Source: Campanula takesimana
Lineage: Eukaryota; Streptophyta; Magnoliopsida; Asterales; Campanulaceae
Reading direction: 5' to 3'
Assembly: GCA_026119855.1 (NCBI GenBank)
Contig: JAOWBW010000283.1
Location: 558,001 to 622,000, forward strand
DNA length: 64,000 bases
The notes beneath the pieces were generated by a model that saw nothing but the letters and a program-made list of their open reading frames with translations, did no database searches and was not told where the DNA came from. The translations under genes were made by a program, and so were the position numbers. Of this stretch, positions 22,542 to 33,304 are shown one piece after another (position 1 is the first letter of the stretch; every line of letters begins with the position of its first letter).

Positions 22542-23941
22542 ATGGCCTCCAATTCTTTCACCCTTGATACCAAGGTTATTGGTGAATATGAGAAGGATTT
22601 GTCTACTTTTGTGTACTCTTTCAAGACCCACCCTAAGAAGGCATTTGTCAAAGACTTCGGATTCCGTATTCTCTTCACATTACGGACGTTGAAGCCGGAC
22701 TGGGATTTTTTGAAGGCCGCTGCAGCTTTTTAGGATTGTGACAGTTACACCTTTAATTTTTTGGCAAATGAAATGGTGCCGACCGTTGATGACTTTGGTG
22801 CCATTCTTGGTATGCCGCTGGTGGGTCAAATTGCCGTCCCAAATATCATCGTGGAGTGATCGATTCTTTGTCTGACTTGTTGAACCTTCCCATCGAAGAT
22901 GTGAGGAAGATGTTGCATGGTACCGTGGTAGATATAACCGAGTTGCCAATGTTCTTCAGTTTGCATTCGAAGCACCTGGCGGTTCAGTCTTTCAAGAGGA
23001 GTGCCATGGCGGCTTGCCTTTTCAGTGAAGTTCTTTTTGTTACAACATTTAGGACCGCGGACGCGCAGTTGGCTGATATTATCTTGCAGGTCAAGGAGCA
23101 ACAATTCAGTATAATCCCTCTTATAGTAGGGGAGACCCTGCACGGCCTTGATGAGTTGCATCGAACGGACAAGATGTGTTGGGAAAGCCCCTTGCTTCTA
23201 ACCATATGGCTCCGAGAACACTTAAAGATTTATTCTCCAGAGGGTGATCTGTCTCCTTTTGCTGTTCACAGAAGAAAACTGTTGATCTGGGATTTTACTG
23301 AAGATGGTTGGAAGAAGTTGTTTGCATCTCGACTATCTGTTGACATTGAGTGGTGTCCTCCCTCTTGGGGTCTTCGTCCTTTCGTGGAATAGACTCTTGG
23401 TTTCGAGCATGTGGTCTTACCCGGCTTGAGAGACTCTTCATTTTACCATCCGGAGCGGGTTTTGAGGCAGTTCGGTTGCCAACAGATTATTCCTTTCCCG
23501 AGGAGTGGGGTGTTCTATCCGGTTTCATATATAGATCCAGACTTTTCAAGGGAGCTTCAGTCCGCTTGGGGAGATGACCGCCATCGATGGGCTTCTACCC
23601 CTATTCACCGGAGTAGTGTCTTTCTTCCCGAGAGTTATCTGGATTATCTATTTGGTACCTTTTACCGCGGCATCACTTGGTTTGACATGCTTCGCGCTGA
23701 GTTTCTAGGAAAGGACTTTGATCCTAGCAGTGCTTTGAGGTATAAGGAAGCTGCTGCTGATTCGCACAATATTCTGGCTGACCCTTTCGGTACTCCTTTG
23801 AATAGCGTCTATGCTCAGAGGCGCTTTGCTGCGCAGAAGGTTTCGGTCCGCCTCAGTGTTCCTAGGCCTCCCAAGAAGAGTAGGATTGAGAACCGTTCGG
23901 GTGGCCCTTTGAAGTCTAAGCAAAAATTAGATTTTTTCTAG
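22542..23941 (+). pseudogene. Antisense extra ORF with plant-mobile-domain-like protein (broken)
   Basis: On the strand opposite to E3 pol, between pol and the 3' LTR. Starting at ATG 22542, it reads KTHPKKAFVKDFGF and DWDFLKAAAAF, then a TAG at 22731-22733, then CDSYTFNFLANEMVPTVDDF and GAILGMP. A frameshift near 22856 leads to a 178-codon piece (FFSLHSKHLAVQSFKRSAMA, LLLTIWLREHLKIYSPEGD), then TAG at 23390-23392, then HPERVLRQFGCQQIIPFPRS and a basic carboxy-terminus (RPPKKSRIENRSGG). About 465 codons in total. Layout and motifs (FWDxxxxTFxFxxxEMxPTxxDF; RVLRQFG) match plant mobile domain / DUF7745-type proteins, known both in MULE-type transposons and as antisense ORFs of Tat elements. Both TAGs probably replace TGG (Trp). 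Function in the element life cycle is unknown. Confidence 0.75.
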
Positions 23942-24100
23942 TACCCCAAGATTGAAATTAATAGACCACTTGTTAGGATTTTAATGTTTTTATGTCTTTT
24001 ATAAGCTCAACATCGTCCGTTGTAATGGTTAAAATAGTTCAATGATTGAATAAAAATTGCATCTTGTTACAACATGATTGGGTAAAAATTATTGTTTTAG
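23942..24100. other. E3 untranslated DNA between the antisense ORF and the structured module
   Basis: AT-rich. It could hold the 3' end of the antisense transcript (several AATAAA-like words, for example TGAATAAAAAT near 24047). Nothing else recognised. Confidence 0.4.
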
Positions 24101-24158
24101 ACCGCACCGGAAGGTTGCCTACGTTCCTCTCGTAGAGAGGCTCAGGTCTCCGTAGTTC
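24101..24158 (-). ncRNA. Candidate structured RNA module (CTACG/CGTAG) in the E3 3' region
   Basis: The minus strand reads GAACTACGGAGACCTGAG, an inner hairpin CCTCT-CGTAG-AGAGG (in plus-strand letters, 24126-24140), then AACGTAGGCAACC. The outer stem pairs 24151-24155 with 24119-24123. Homologues are in E4 (39120) and E5 (29822, 32659, 32804, 32944). The fold is predicted by eye. Confidence 0.5.
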
Positions 24159-24193
24159 AACAAATGAAGACCATTTTTTATTTTTTTTTGTGC

Positions 24194-24217
24194 ACCCAGT
24201 TTTTTGCCTAGACCGCC
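24194..24217 (-). ncRNA. One arm of a GNRA-like hairpin, split by E5
   Basis: Carries the CAAAAAACTGGGTG tail and the TCTAGGC arm. The other arm (CGCTAGATT) is at 34849-34873. E5 inserted exactly between them, duplicating CCGCC. Confidence 0.55.
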
Positions 24218-25747
24218 TATAAGTACCCCAATCTGAAATTGACCTACTTTAGAGGAATTCTTGGTACCATTTCGGGATAAACCAATGGGCCAGGACCTCA
24301 CTAGGATAAACCTGATATTCCAGGACTGAACTGGAATTAAACTTGGAAAAGTCCAGAAGCTCGCCAAGTCGAGTCGTACGGATGGTTTGGGCACATGAGG
24401 TCCCTAGCCGTACGGCTATGTTGGGCACCCTTAGCCTCTATATATTGAACCCCATGCTGATCATTTCAGGGGGCGAGAAAATGTTTTGAGAGTTGTTACT
24501 CTGCCAGTTTGAGAGCAGAAAGTGAGTTATACACATATTTGAGTGATTAGAGAGGAAGATAGGCATAACCATCATAGGTGAAGCCTCCTTCTCCTCATCT
24601 TCTTCTTCATCTCAAACTCTCTTTTATATTTGTTAATATTACTTGTTCATCTTGTATTATTTCTTCTTGTTCTTGCAAAGTTTTGTCCATTTCAAGCACT
24701 TTATATTTCTTGCAAGTCTTGTCCATTCAAGCACTATATCTATGTATTATACAAGTCTTGGCCTTCCAAGCTATATATATTATGATTATATATGTATGTG
24801 ATCCAAATCATGAGGTGATTCAACGTTCCCTTCACACCTAGTGTGTGATTTATGGGATAAAACCTAGGATGATCATGATTTGTTACATTTCATGTTGATG
24901 TTGTTCTTGTTTGGCCATAAGAGTCATGATTGGGGGAAAAAGTTTCAATCTTTATCATCCCAACCATGACCTAGCCATAAATCACCAAGTATGGGACATA
25001 AAGATTTGATCTTTGTGTTATATTTGTGTCCCTAAAGGTTTAAACTTGCATAATAAGTCCATTTTGGTGGTAAAGTTTCAATCTTTATCCACCAAAATGG
25101 TCATTTTGGCCTAAATGCCATGTTCATCAACTTTTCATAAATTTCTCCAATGATTGCCTTTGATCACACCCAAATCTTTGTTTTTGGGGTTCCTTTGGTG
25201 ATCAAAGTGCATAGGAATGAACTTTCTAAAGTCTTGTTATTAATCATAAACTGGAAATCAACATTCCAGTCCAGTTTCAGCAAAGATACTCTGTTTTGAC
25301 TGAAACTGAACTGTTTTTCTGATAAACTGTAAAAATGCCCTGGAAAGCCCTCCCCATCCGTACGGCTACTTTGGCCGGGGAGGACATTTTCCAGTTTCTT
25401 CCTTTTTGACCAGAAAGTTTGCAAAATAAACCTTTTTTGTTAAAAAATTAACTGGTTTTGTCAAAACAGTCAGTTTCTCCCATTTTGAAAACACACACAC
25501 ACACACAAGCACTTTCGTTAAATAACATTAGGGAGACTCGGCTTTATCTGAGGCGGCTTGGGTGACGTGAAACTCTTCCCAAGACGTAACCTGACCTCCG
25601 AACTAATAGAATCTCTAACCTTTTCTTTTGTTGGGTTAAATAATTAACAAAAGTGGCGACTCCGTTATGTTTTGTGAGATAACCGTGTTTGGCGTTTCGC
25701 CCCCAAAACACGTCGCGTTCTCCGCGCACGGGGGCGGGATCCTTACA
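24218..25747 (+). repeat. E5 5' LTR
   Basis: 1530 bp, ends in ATCCTTACA. Contains CCGTACGG or near copies at 24376-24418 and near 25355, a TATA-like CTATATATT near 24438, and an (AC)n run near 25491-25506. Confidence 0.92.
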
Positions 25748-25748
25748 G

Positions 25749-25766
25749 TGGAGACTCCGCTGGGGA
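25749..25766 (+). other. E5 primer binding site
   Basis: TGGAGACTCCGCTGGGGA, one base inside the LTR. It differs by one base from the E4 site TGGCGACTCCGCTGGGGA. It is consistent with the tRNA-Arg primer reported for Ogre elements, but I have not verified the tRNA. Confidence 0.7.
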
Positions 25767-27338
25767 GTTAAATGTTCTCAAACTTCTTTTTAGAAGCTTT
25801 AGGGACATTTATGTGTGGGTCAAATTCCCGTCCCCCGTTTTCGTTAACTTTTGTACTTGTGTTGTGTGTGCTGAGTTTCTGTTTGAACTTTCTGGAGTGG
25901 AAATTGTTCTGGATGTGCAATAAACTGGGGCTTGATGATCAGAAGATGAAAAAACTGCAAAAAATAATTGCCAGCATTCTATAGTCGTACGGCTATGTTA
26001 GGCAGGGAACAGAATGCTCCAAAATTTAACAATTTTGTGCAGGGCAGGAACATTCTATGTCCCTTTGGCTTCTGCTTTTCTAGGTTCCATTTACTGTTTG
26101 GTTCGTGCACATTACCTTCCTCTTTTCTAGCCAAAACTTGTTTTTTTGAAGCTTGGTTATGTACAAACTTTTGGACATAAATTTGGATTTTAAAAACCTC
26201 CTTGTGCATAACCTACTTTGTAAAAGGTTTTTGAATTCTTTGTTGTACACAACTTGTTTTTCAAATGATTTTCAAAAGAATTGTTCTTCTTGAAAGATGT
26301 TGATTTCAAAGGATTCTTTGGTTGTGCACAATTTGTTATACATGCGAGTTTTGGTTTTGTTCATAAGATTCTTTCTTGATTGCTTTTGTAAATAGCTCGT
26401 TCATGCTTGCTCATTGTTGTTGATTATACATTGCTCATAATGTTAAAACGGATTGGAAAATTTCTATTATGACTCAAAAGGGAACATAGAAGGCTTCACA
26501 CTACGCGTACTTGACCTTGCACGTTCCAAATACCCTTCAAACCCGGGATGGATGCCACGATGCAGCTTGATTGGTGCTCTTGTGCCCTTCTAGCGTGCAC
26601 GGGTCCATTCCACCTCCCCTTCCAAGCCAAGTCAACCACACTTGTCCGTGACACACAAATACCGTGACTTCGGTTGGTTTTTGGTCTAGCTCACGTTGCC
26701 ACATCCTTAATGTGTGTCTAAGGTTAATCATGGCCAAGTTAATGCCCGAGTCATGACTCCTTGTGAAAGCAAGTATGACTATGGTCAACTTCGACCCGGT
26801 CCTTGACTTACACGTTAATGTTGACCGTAATTAACCTAAGTCACGTATTAAGGATAGGGTGACACCGTGTTGTCGAGCCCTAATGAATGGTCCATACTAA
26901 TCATCCTTAAGCCCAAGGATAAGGTTCGAGAGCCCTCATCAAAGATGAGGTTATGCCAGAAGTCCCTTAAGTCCCTAAGACGAATCTCGATCCCAACTGG
27001 GGCTTAATCATGATTGGAATGGACCGCACATTGGGAACCTCGCAATGCACTAGACCCTAGGATCGTTAATTTTGATCGGTGGCAGCCGCTTGCCCTATAG
27101 GACCCTCGCCCGGGACAGTCCATCCCTGGAAGCGTGCAAGACAGGTGAAAAACGAGGGGTCTATAGGCGTAGTGATGGCCTCCACTGATCTAGGAATTAG
27201 AGTAGTTGCGAAAAAGAAGAGAAATCTTTTCCAACCATTTAGGAATAAAAATGCTTTTTAAGTAAACTTGGATGAATAAATAATTGCATATTGCATGACT
27301 TTGCTCCGCTTTTGCTTCTTGGCCTTGACGCATCGAAT
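25767..27338 (+). other. E5 leader, no gene seen
   Basis: Noncoding in all frames beyond short chance ORFs. The part from about 26480 (CTTCACACTACGCG...) resembles the E4 leader near 36950 in layout. No Gag. Confidence 0.5.
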
Positions 27339-27935
27339 TCTTGCGTTAATGAGCGTCATTTCGTTAAGTCTTTGGACGGATCCCCGTTATCCTCCAAGAC
27401 CTCCATAAAGGGTTTCGTTGAGTCTTTGGATGGATCCCCGTTATCCTTCCAAGACTCCCGTTAGAGTCCCTAGGCATAGTTCCCTAGGAGGTTAGATCTT
27501 TGGATGGATCCCCACTATCCTTCCAAGGTTCCCGTCATGATTCCCATTGTGATCCCGTGGTGATCCCCATTGTGATCTTGTTGTGATCCCCGTTGTGATC
27601 CACATTGTGATCCCGTTGTGATCCCCATTGTGATCCCGTTGTGATCCCCGATGTGATCCCCGTTTTGATCCCGTTGTGATTCCCATTGTGATCCCGTTGT
27701 GATCCAGTTGTGATCCCCGTTGTGATCCCCATTGTGATCCCCGTTGTGATCCCGTTGAGATTCCCATTGGAACCCTAGGTGTTGTCCCCTAGGTCCCCGT
27801 TGAAATTCCCGCCAAACCCCTAGGTGTTGTCCCCTAGGTCCCCGTTAAACCCCTAGGCATAGTTCCCTAGGAAGTTAGTCAAGTATTTGGATGGATCCCT
27901 GTTATCCTCCAAAGCGTCTGTTAAAGAAAAGAAAC
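27339..27935 (+). repeat. E5 array a: GATCC-type short repeats
   Basis: The core at 27519-27775 is about 20 units of an 11-12 bp word (variants of GTGATCCCGTT and GTGATCCCCATT). It is flanked by longer repeats built on GGATGGATCCCCGTTATCC (27375-27520, 27885) and CCTAGGTGTTGTCCCCTAGG (27772-27870). Short open frames across it on the minus strand (GITTGSQRGS) are repeat artefacts. Confidence 0.8.
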
Positions 27936-29821
27936 AAAAGGTGCTTAGGGTAACTCTCTCCCCTTTCCTTGGGCCATCACATGATGACCAATTCTGTGCC
28001 CCTCGTGCCATTTCGTTCCCATGACCCCTTCAAGTTTAGCTGTTATGGCACCACATGGTAATATATCTTGGTCAAGCATTGGCCTCCTCAGTTTGCACCT
28101 CCATGTGATGAGCATCTCAGTTGCTCTGATCGCCTTGATGGCTCGAACTAGTGTGAGTACCATCTGGTCCCAAGCCAGTAAGGTTTTATCCCATGTTATC
28201 CTGACTATATTCCGACAAGACAAGGAGGCTCCTTGTCCCTGTAACCTTTACGTTAGGCCCCTTAGGGCCGCTCTCCGTCACCCTAGGAAGTCCGTTTGGA
28301 AAGTGAGTCAATCACTTACCTCTTCCCAGAAGCCCGTTTTAAGTCATGATCGTCTCTTTGTTAACCCCATTTGAATGTGTGAGTCTTTTACTCAAATAAA
28401 AAATGTGTGTGTCAATCCTCATTTAAAAAAAATTTGGAAATCAGGTTTTCTTAAAATAAGAGGTCAACTCTTTTCCAAAAGGCTAATCCGCTAATGAGGC
28501 GTTCCTCTTAAATCATGGTTATAATTTAACCTCGAGGTTTAAAATTCTAAAGTCCTTTGCGGTCTTGTCCACCGGAAACATCAACCAAGGAGCCCACATC
28601 TGAAATGGCGTCTGAGACTTCCATCCACGTGAGCAGGATTGGGACACCATCCACGAGAAGAGACCCATGCCTCGGAGGCCCAAAGGCGGCTACATCAAAT
28701 GGAGATCCGTACCTTCGCCGAATGCCATGCGCGAGGTTAAGCCCCTTGAAAGGGATCCACCAAGAGGAGATGTCCAAAGGCGAGTCCGGCGATTGCAATG
28801 CCAAGCCAAGTGGAGACCTCGTGACGTCTTTCCCGACGACAAGGAACCCGAGTTCCCCGTGGAAGACATGGAATGTGCCGCCGACAAACCCTCCAACAAT
28901 TGAGGAAGAAAACGGACCATCGCACTTTATAGGAACCCATCCCTAAAAAAATATAAATAAATAAAAAATGATGACTCTTCCAGCCTCGTAGGATCTAGAC
29001 TTTCACCAAAAGTCCGTCCCGGACTGTGTCTTTTTTATTTTTGCAAAGGTCTGCACTTGGACATGTATGTACAAAGTTATCTCAATAAAAGAGTCATTTT
29101 CATTCTCTTATCTCTAGACTTGAGACATTATTTGCAATATACATTTACTCTTGAAATTGCCTTGCTTGTTATGATCAATTGATTGCTACGTCCCCAAAAT
29201 GATGAATTGACTTCTAAGCATACTAGTCAATGACGACTCATTAAGGGCGAATGGACCTAACACGAATGAGAAATGCTAAACGCATACAATTAATCTTGAT
29301 GTGAATAAATGTTGTGATCAATTGGCATGAAGAAACCATTAATGGCAAGTCTTCCCTCATACACTTCCCCGATACACAACCAGATACACCTTTCCAAAAC
29401 CAATTCTTGATGCACATCGAAGGCATCCCGAGACAATGAAAAGGCGAGGATGTTGTTGCTCGACCACTGAGATTTGACAGTGCTCACACGTGTGCGACCA
29501 AGCACAGGGCTTCCCGAAATCTTCAAAGTCAGCCCAAAGTAACAGGCACGCCACCAAGGGGCTACAAAGGAGCCAATGCCCGAGAAAGCGAGCTGGGGCT
29601 AATGTTTACCTCCTCCAAAAAAAAAAAAGGAGAAGAGGGAAAGGAAATGAATGTATGGAAAGGAGGAAAGGAAATGGCGGAAAGAAAGGCCCGTTCACAC
29701 CAAAGAGGGTTCACCCCAAGAGGTCCAGCTCAAGGAGTTCACCGCAAAGCAAAGTGAGTAACAACGTCCTCCGAGACAACATCGAAAGAAAGCCAATTTC
29801 AGCAAAAGACGGCCTAAGGCC
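27936..29821 (+). other. E5 interior, no recognisable gene
   Basis: The longest open stretch is 28557-28946 (129 codons, low similarity to anything I know; frames are open on both strands). A (A/G)-rich patch is at 29620-29690. I assign no function. Confidence 0.45.
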
Positions 29822-29882
29822 GAACTACGGCGACCTGAGCTCCTCACATTGAGGGGAACGTAGGCAACCTTCGGGTCCGGTC
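29822..29882 (+). ncRNA. Candidate structured RNA module (CTACG/CGTAG) in E5
   Basis: GAACTACGGCGACCTGAG, an inner hairpin built on CCTC (29842-29845) and GAGG (29851-29854), then AACGTAGGCAACC and GGGTCCGGTC. The outer stem pairs 29825-29829 with 29859-29863. Confidence 0.5.
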
Positions 29883-30487
29883 ACAACATGAGAAAAGCCG
29901 TCGAACCTTTGGCCCTCCCAAAACTAACCAAAGTCTCTTCTCTGCGGTCGCGCCAATGACCGATCTTTCAGATAGACATTGTTCGGCTCCACAAAGGAAC
30001 CCATGAATTATGATTCCCCTTCTTTGTTCAAAACCCCTTTCCGTGGTCACGCCAAGACCCTGAAACCCTGAAATGACCCAAAAAGCCTTCTCCTTACCGA
30101 TCTTGCCATTGATCAAATCTTAATCTCAATTGATCACAACAGTTATACATGTCAAGGCTAATTGCTTGTTATAATCCTGACTTAATAATGAACATGGCCC
30201 GTTCAAGCAATCATTTTGATGATATTAACTAAGGCCAATTTCAAATGTCTCGACAAGTCTTCTTCTCTACATCTTAGGAAAGAGCTAAACACTTGTCTTC
30301 TGTCAAGCAAGGGCTTCCTTCTGTTTCATGATACATTGTTCATCAACATAAAGGGACTCTCTCCCTCTTAAATAAAGGCCCTTACATGTTTCCCCCAAAA
30401 GGACATATTAAGTCTCCGTCCCGTCGAGTCGGTTGGATCACTCATAAAAGAAAGAAAAAAAATAGAAAGAAAGGCACCAAAAAAGTA
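29883..30487 (+). other. E5 interior, no recognisable gene
   Basis: Noncoding. Continues similarity in layout with the E4 3' region. Nothing assigned. Confidence 0.4.
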
Positions 30488-30524
30488 GCCCGCTAGGTTG
30501 AAAACCCGCAAGGGCGGCCTAGGC
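30488..30524 (+). ncRNA. GNRA-type hairpin module, E5 copy 1
   Basis: The stem pairs CTAGG with CCTAG, the inner stem CCC with GGG, and the loop is GCAA (GNRA). It is preceded by an A-rich tract and followed by CAAAAAACAGGGTG. Confidence 0.5.
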
Positions 30525-30575
30525 AAAAAACAGGGTGTGCCATGAAAGACTCAAAAAAAAAAAAAAAAAAAAATA

Positions 30576-30612
30576 GCCCGCTAGGTTGAAAACCCGTAAG
30601 GGCGGCCTAGAC
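30576..30612 (+). ncRNA. GNRA-type hairpin module, E5 copy 2
   Basis: Same module with loop GTAA (also GNRA) and stem CTAGG/CCTAG. It is preceded by a run of over 20 A (30553-30573) and followed by GACAAAAGAAAGGGTGCG. Confidence 0.5.
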
Positions 30613-30888
30613 AAAAGAAAGGGTGCGTCATGAAAAAGGGATGGGTTCCTAACCGTCAAACGATGACATTAGGGCTACGCCGGCCGAAAACATGGGGCTA
30701 CCCCAACATCGACGACAAAAGGGTTCTCCACTCCCGATCGCTCCTAAGAAATGGACAAAGCTCCAAAGGACTTTATGCGTAACAAACCTCGCGGTTAAGT
30801 TAAAATAAAAATTTGACTGGCATGCTTCGTTAAAAGATTTGCCTTGAGGAATGAGCATTTTGAAAATTTGCCCTTTTAGCACCATAAT

Positions 30889-31190
30889 TTTGAGAAATGA
30901 ATATTTTGTCCCCCCTTTCAAGTCACGTCGGGCACTTGAGGGTGTGTTTTGTGAAAATATGTGTTTTGTCCCCCCTTTCAAGTCGCATCGGGTACTTGAG
31001 GGTGTGTTTTGTGAAAATATGTGTTTTTCCCCTTTCAAGTCGCTTCGGGCACTTGAAGGAGTGTTTTGTGTTAAGATATGTTTTTCCCTTTCAAATTGCA
31101 TCTGGCATTTGAGAGTGTATTTTGTGTCTCGATATGATTTTTCCCTTTCAAATGGCATCGGGCATTTGAGGAAGTGTTTGTGAAGAGATT
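30889..31190 (+). repeat. E5 array b: about 60-bp repeats
   Basis: Five to six units built on TTTCAAGTCGCATCGGGTAC and TTGAGGGTGTGTTTTGTG. Units degenerate to the right. Noncoding. Confidence 0.8.
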
Positions 31191-31192
31191 GT

Positions 31193-31885
31193 GTCCTTTG
31201 GCCGTCCGACGTGACGTAAGACCATTAGGTTTTGTGAGATTTTCCCTTTGGCCGTCCAGTGTGGCGTAAGACCATTAGGTTTCATTAGATTTTCCCTTTG
31301 GCCGTCCAGCGTGATGTAAGACCATTAGGCTTCGTTAAACTTGCCCTTTAGCCATCCGTCGTGACGTAAGACCATTAGGTTTTGTGAGATTTTCCCTTTG
31401 GCCGTCCAGCGTGGCGTAAGACCATTAGGTTTTGTTAGATTTGCCCTTTGGCCGTCCAGCGTGACGTAAGACCATTAGGCTTCATTAAACTTGCCCTTTG
31501 GCCGTCCGGTGTGACGTAAGACCATTAGGTTATGAGTTGTCCTTTGGCCGTCCAGCGTGACATAAGACCATTAGGCTTCGTTAAACTTGCCCTTTGGCCG
31601 TCCAGCATGGCGTAAGACCATTAGGTATTGTTAGATTTGCCCTTTGGCCGTCCAGCATGACGTAAGACCATTAGGCTTCGTTAAACTTGTCCTTTGGCCG
31701 TCCGGTGTGACGTAAGACCATTAGGTTTTATGAGATTGTGTCCTTTGTCCGTCCGGCATGACGTAAGACCATTAGGATCTGCGAGATTCGTCCTTTGGCA
31801 GTCCGGAATGACATAAGTCCATTAGGCTCCATGAGATTCGTCCTTTGTCGTCCGGCGTGACGTAAGACCATTGGATTTTGTCGAC
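31193..31885 (+). repeat. E5 array c: 50-60 bp repeats carrying TGACGTAAG
   Basis: About 14 units built on TTTGGCCGTCCAGCG, TGACGTAAG and ACCATTAGG. I count eight perfect TGACGTAAG words (first at 31212-31220, last near 31858). The others are mostly one-base variants (TGGCGTAAG, TGATGTAAG, TGACATAAG), several consistent with decay at CG. TGACGTAAG matches the as-1-type bZIP (TGA factor) site. Confidence 0.85.
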
Positions 31886-32118
31886 CCAGCCGTACTCCGT
31901 AAGTCTAGGGTAGAAAGTGAAATCGTGAAAGTCCCGGCCGTACCTCGTCAGTCCAGGATGAAAGTTAAGACGTTATCGCCTCGACAGCCCTTGGTAGGGC
32001 GTAAGACCAGTATAGTCATGATCAGGTTAAGAAAACATTTGTCCCCGAGAGTGGCCAGGTTAGAGAAAACCTATCAATATGTCCCGGCAGTCCGGAGGGA
32101 CGTAAGACCAGCCTTGTA
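31886..32118 (+). other. Transition between E5 arrays c and d
   Basis: Degenerate copies of array c words (GGGCGTAAGACCAG near 31997; GGGACGTAAGACCAG near 32097). No gene. Confidence 0.5.
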
Positions 32119-32424
32119 GTCGACCCTCCGCCATGAGATAAGTTGACCAATTTGAGTAGTCGACCCTCCGCCATGAGACAAGTTGACCAATTTGAGTAGT
32201 CGACCCTCCGCCATGAGATAAGTTGACCAGTTTGAGTAGTCGAACCTCCGCCATGAGACGAGTTGACCAGTTTGAGTAGTCGACCCTCCGCCATGAGACA
32301 AGTTGACCAGTTTGAGTAGTCGACCCTCCGCCATAAGACAAGTTGACCAGTTTGAGTAGTCGACCCTCCGCCATAAGACAAGTTGACCAGTTTGAGTAGT
32401 CGACCCTCCGCCATGAGACAAGTT
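32119..32424 (+). repeat. E5 array d: eight 40-bp repeats with TTGACC
   Basis: GTCGACCCTCCGCCATGAGA begins at 32119 and recurs at an exact 40-bp period to 32399 (eight units, one with GTCGAACC). Seven carry AGTTGACCA, which holds the W-box core TTGACC. Open frames on the minus strand (MAEGRLLKLVN repeats) follow from the repeat. Confidence 0.88.
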
Positions 32425-32619
32425 AACAGTTACCCTCGAGACGACCCTCTCCGATAGAGACAAGTCGATCGAGTCTAGCCTCTGAGCCATGCCTATCATT
32501 TGAGCCTCTGAGCCATGCCAGCCCCCTTTGGTCAACCTCCTCCGAATAGGGCCAAGTTGACCAAGCCCGGCCTTTGAGCCATGCCTGTTTAGGAAAGGAT
32601 AAATGGATATCCACCTAAG
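32425..32619 (+). other. E5 degenerate repeat stretch
   Basis: Diverged repeats built on GCCTCTGAGCCATGCC and TTGACCAAGCC. No gene. Confidence 0.45.
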
Positions 32620-33290
32620 GCCCATAGGTTTGAGTAGCCTTAAAATCTCTCACCCAAACTACATTAGGCTTGATTCCCTCGAATAGGGATACGTAGGAAT
32701 CCTATACCTCTAGGTCCAGCCATGGAACAAATCGGCTATGCCGTCCTCCCATCAAAATAGGATTCTTATAGGTTTGAGTAGCCTTAAAATCTCTCACCCG
32801 AACTACATTAGGCTTGATTCCCTCAAATAAGGATACGTAGGAATCCTATACCTCTAGGTCCAGCCATAGAACAAATCGGCTATGCCGTCCTCCCATCAAA
32901 ATGGGATGCTTATAGGTTTGAGTAGCCTTAAAATCTCTCACCCGAACTACGTTAGGCTTGATTCCCTCGAATAGGGATACGTAGGAATCCTATACCTCTA
33001 GGTCCAGTCATAGAACAAATCAGCTATGCCGTCCTCCCATAAAAATGGGATGCTTATAGGTTTGAGTAGCCTTAGAATCTCTCACCCAAATCGGCTACGC
33101 CGTCCTCCCATCAAAATGGGATGCTTATAGGTTTGAGTAGACTTAGAATCTCTCACCCAAATCGGCTATTCCGTCCTCCCATCAAAGTGGGATGCTTATA
33201 GGTTTGAGTAGCCTTGAAATTCTCTCACCCAAATCGGCCAAGCCGTCCTCCCATCAGATTGGGATGCTTGTTTTATCGACAACCCCGCTT
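32620..33290 (+). repeat. E5 array e: long repeats (about 140 bp, shortening to about 70 bp)
   Basis: Built on TAGGTTTGAGTAGCCTTAAA, TCTCTCACCC and CCGTCCTCCCATCAAAATGG. The first three units contain a CTACG/CGTAG-type module (from 32659, 32804 and 32944; inner stem TCCC/GGGA). Later units have lost it and are about half as long. Confidence 0.85.
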
Positions 33291-33304
33291 TCTTCAAAAG
33301 TGAC

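Noticed and set aside
28557..28946. 129-codon frame in E5 as a captured host gene
   Set aside because: No recognisable domain and frames are open on both strands. I cannot support coding.
32119..32424. Regular 40-bp repeats that could suggest a CRISPR array
   Set aside because: Units are contiguous with no unique spacers, inside a plant retroelement. This is a simple tandem array.
32074..32625. 183-, 130- and 104-codon minus-strand frames
   Set aside because: Translations of the 40-bp array in successive frames (MAEGRLLKLVN repeats), no gene evidence.
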